Shown here: positions 62,478 through 64,000 of the stretch, piece by piece
Layout: each line of letters opens with the position of its first letter
Numbering within the stretch: the stretch's first letter is position 1
Source of the DNA: Bacillota bacterium
GTDB lineage: Bacteria; Bacillota; Clostridia; Lachnospirales; Lachnospiraceae
Direction of reading: 5' to 3'
NCBI GenBank assembly: GCA_023409535.1
Contig: JAEYGZ010000032.1
Span: 8,843-72,842, forward strand
DNA: 64,000 bases
Made by a program: the position numbers and the translations under genes
Notes under the pieces: model-generated
Seen by the model: only the letters and a program-made list of their open reading frames with translations
Database searches by the model: none
Told to the model about the DNA's origin: nothing

Positions 62478-63437
62478 ATGAATGAGATGTTAAGTAAGAT
62501 TCAGAAGATGGGTATTGTGCCCGTCATTAAGCTGGATGATGCGAAGGATGCGGTACCGCTTGCGAAAGCGTTGGTAGACGGCGGACTTCCCTGTGCAGAG
62601 GTTACCTTCCGTACAGCGGCTGCGGAGGAATCCATTCGTTTAATGAGACAGGCATATCCGGATATGTTGATCGGCGCAGGTACGGTGCTGACCACAGAGC
62701 AGGTTGATAAGGCAATTGCTGCAGGCGCTACCTTTATCGTTAGCCCCGGCTTAAATCCTAAAGTGGTACGTTACTGTGTGGAGAAAGATATCCCCATTAC
62801 ACCTGGTTGTGCTAATCCCAGCGATATCGAAGCTGCGATAGAATTGGGTCTTGAGGTTGTTAAGTTCTTCCCCGCGGAAGCTGCAGGCGGTCTTGCAATG
62901 ATTAAAGCTATGGCAGCTCCTTATGTGAATATGAAATTCATGCCCACCGGCGGAATCAATGCAAAGAATCTCTTATCCTATCTTGACTTCAATAAGATCA
63001 TTGCCTGCGGCGGCAGCTGGATGGTAAGCGATGAGATGGTGAAGGCAGGAGAATTTGATAAGATTACCGCATTAACCAAGGAGGCTGTATCTCTGATGCT
63101 GGGCTTTGAGGTACGTCATGTTGGTATCAATGCATCCAATGAGTCAGAGGCTGAAACAGTTGCCGATTCCTTTGGTAAGGCCTTTGGCTTTGCTAAAAAT
63201 TCCGGCAGCAGCTCTATCTTTGCAGGAACCGGTATCGAGGTAATGAAGGAGCCATATCTTGGCAAGCTGGGTCATATCGCGATCCTGACCAATTATATTG
63301 ACAGAGCAATCTTCCATCTGGAGAGAAGAGGCTTTACCTTCAATGAAGGCAGCAAGAAGATGAAGAACGATAAAATAGCATCCATCTATCTGAATGAAGA
63401 GTTTGGTGGCTTTGCTGTTCATTTGCTGCAGAAATAA
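62478..63437 (+). CDS. KDPG/KHG aldolase with C-terminal VOC (glyoxalase-like) domain
   Basis: A 319-aa two-domain protein. Residues 1-205 are a bifunctional 2-dehydro-3-deoxy-6-phosphogluconate / 4-hydroxy-2-oxoglutarate aldolase, with AEVTFRTAAAEESI (catalytic-type Glu), IGAGTVLTTEQVDKAIAAGA, VVKFFPAEAAGG (Schiff-base Lys) and MPTGGINAKN. Residues 245-319 resemble a VOC domain (KLGHIAILTNYIDRAIFHLERRGF ... GGFAVHLLQK). It cleaves KDPG to pyruvate and glyceraldehyde 3-phosphate; the added domain may be regulatory. AGGAGG precedes the ATG. Confidence 0.88.
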   Translation: MNEMLSKIQKMGIVPVIKLDDAKDAVPLAKALVDGGLPCAEVTFRTAAAEESIRLMRQAYPDMLIGAGTVLTTEQVDKAIAAGATFIVSPGLNPKVVRYCVEKDIPITPGCANPSDIEAAIELGLEVVKFFPAEAAGGLAMIKAMAAPYVNMKFMPTGGINAKNLLSYLDFNKIIACGGSWMVSDEMVKAGEFDKITALTKEAVSLMLGFEVRHVGINASNESEAETVADSFGKAFGFAKNSGSSSIFAGTGIEVMKEPYLGKLGHIAILTNYIDRAIFHLERRGFTFNEGSKKMKNDKIASIYLNEEFGGFAVHLLQK

Positions 63438-63502
63438 GTGAGGGGTTACCCCCAAAGTCTTAATTAAATTAGGGTATTCCGGAAAGAATATGCATAATTC
63501 AT

Positions 63503-63545
63503 GGCCGTTTTACAAAGATTATACTTTGTAAAGCGGTCTTTTTTC
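63503..63545 (+). terminator. Intrinsic terminator after the aldolase gene
   Basis: GGCCGTTTTACAAAG pairs with CTTTGTAAAGCGGTC (15 bp, mismatch and wobble near the base), 6-base loop, followed by TTTTTTT. Confidence 0.9.
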
Positions 63546-63630
63546 TTTGTATTTACGGATGGCTTGAAAATGGGGCATTTCCCCATAATACAATAGGAGA
63601 AAATGTTTATAAAAAAGTTTTAAAAAGTTG

Positions 63631-63659
63631 TTGACTTTATCTTCTGAGGGTGATATACT
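63631..63659 (+). promoter_or_regulatory. rRNA operon promoter
   Basis: TTGACT (63631-63636) and TATACT (63654-63659) are separated by exactly 17 bases, with a long AT-rich tract (aaaaaagttttaaaaag) upstream as in UP elements. It drives the 16S gene starting at the right edge. Confidence 0.8.
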
Positions 63660-63988
63660 TCATTTTGCTGACGCGCCGCAAACGGTCCGGCAGCGAAAAA
63701 GAAAGAACCTGTAAGCCTCATAAATCAAGGGGTTACGGGTACAATGAACCTTGATAATTGAACAGTGAAACAACCCTGAAAATTCTAAAAATATGAAGTT
63801 TCACATGGACTTCAAAAATAGATTTTCATTAAGTATATCGAAAGATATGCAACGAACCGTATCGGTATGATCAGCCATTGATGGCGGCTCATATGGATAC
63901 ACCACAAAAACAGTAAAGATAACAGGATGCTTAACCAGTGAGTAACATCACAAATTGGCTAACGTTTATCTGACTGGATCAAAAACTT
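63660..63988 (+). other. rRNA operon leader
   Basis: About 330 untranslated bases lead to the 16S gene. They contain the GC-rich start (gctgacgcgccgc), a CCTGTAA/TTACGGG hairpin and the ccttgataattgaacagtg sequence characteristic of clostridial rRNA leaders. No open frame is supported. Confidence 0.75.
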
Positions 63989-64000
63989 AAACATGAGAGT
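63989..64000 (+). rRNA. 16S rRNA, first ~12 bases (cut by window edge)
   Basis: The window ends in aaacatgagagt, the standard beginning of 16S rRNA before TTTGATCCTGG. The end position follows from aligning GAGT with base 9-12 of the E. coli molecule. Confidence 0.75.

Overview
The window looks like the chromosome of an anaerobic, spore-forming, low-GC Gram-positive bacterium of the Lachnospiraceae / Clostridium cluster XIVa type. This rests on strong AGGAGG ribosome binding sites, spore genes (a YyaC-type protease, a SpoIIQ-like LytM protein), NiaR, YesMN two-component signalling, RbsABC-type sugar import and several small proteins typical of that family. The species cannot be named from the sequence alone.

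Layout. 1-1234 holds the end of a serine hydrolase gene on the minus strand. It is followed by a decayed IS256-type transposase and the terminator of a ten-gene minus-strand operon (10326 down to 1934). That operon encodes a FrlB/FraB-like sugar-amine deglycase, two FrlD-like PfkB kinases, two FrlC-like epimerases, an Asp/Glu racemase-family protein, a DcuA/B-type dicarboxylate carrier, a metal-dependent hydrolase, a YjbQ protein and a cupin-like protein. A divergent GntR/UTRA regulator (11255-11971) shares an 11-bp sequence word with the operon promoter. My reading is catabolism of a glycated acidic amino acid such as fructose-aspartate.

12-15 kb is an AT-rich accessory stretch: a solitary 594-aa protein with a HEPN-type R-x4-H motif, a small nested RNA-like hairpin, decayed DNA and a tRNA-Gly(CCC). 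15.4-21.8 kb is mostly core: SpoIIQ-like protein, NiaR, an M15 peptidase lipoprotein, an HD-GYP protein preceded by a highly structured leader, then dnaX and ybaB. The usual partner recR lies 12 kb further on (34049). The gap holds a BlaI/BlaR1-like pair and a sugar-responsive unit: YesN, YesM, a double ABC protein lacking its nucleotide-binding motifs, an esterase and an RbsBCA-type transporter.

34.66-37.45 kb is a small AT-rich islet of immunity-like genes (one Imm26-like) bounded by two direct copies of a 108-bp sequence containing the recR terminator hairpin. 37.5-48 kb is accessory: methyltransferase, secreted GH16 glucanase, AraC regulator, propeller-like secreted protein, two P-loop kinases, remnants, a MerR/TipAS regulator and an odd protein carrying a GIIGGADG motif. 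48.4-54 kb has a HAD phosphatase followed by a tight five-gene run (HTH-methyltransferase fusion, adenosine deaminase-like, serine hydrolase, methyltransferase, radical SAM). From 54 kb to the end the content is housekeeping: small zinc proteins, secD-secF, YyaC, LysM, DUF5711 and CvpA proteins, and a KDPG aldolase with a VOC tail. The window closes with an rRNA promoter, its leader and the first bases of a 16S rRNA gene.
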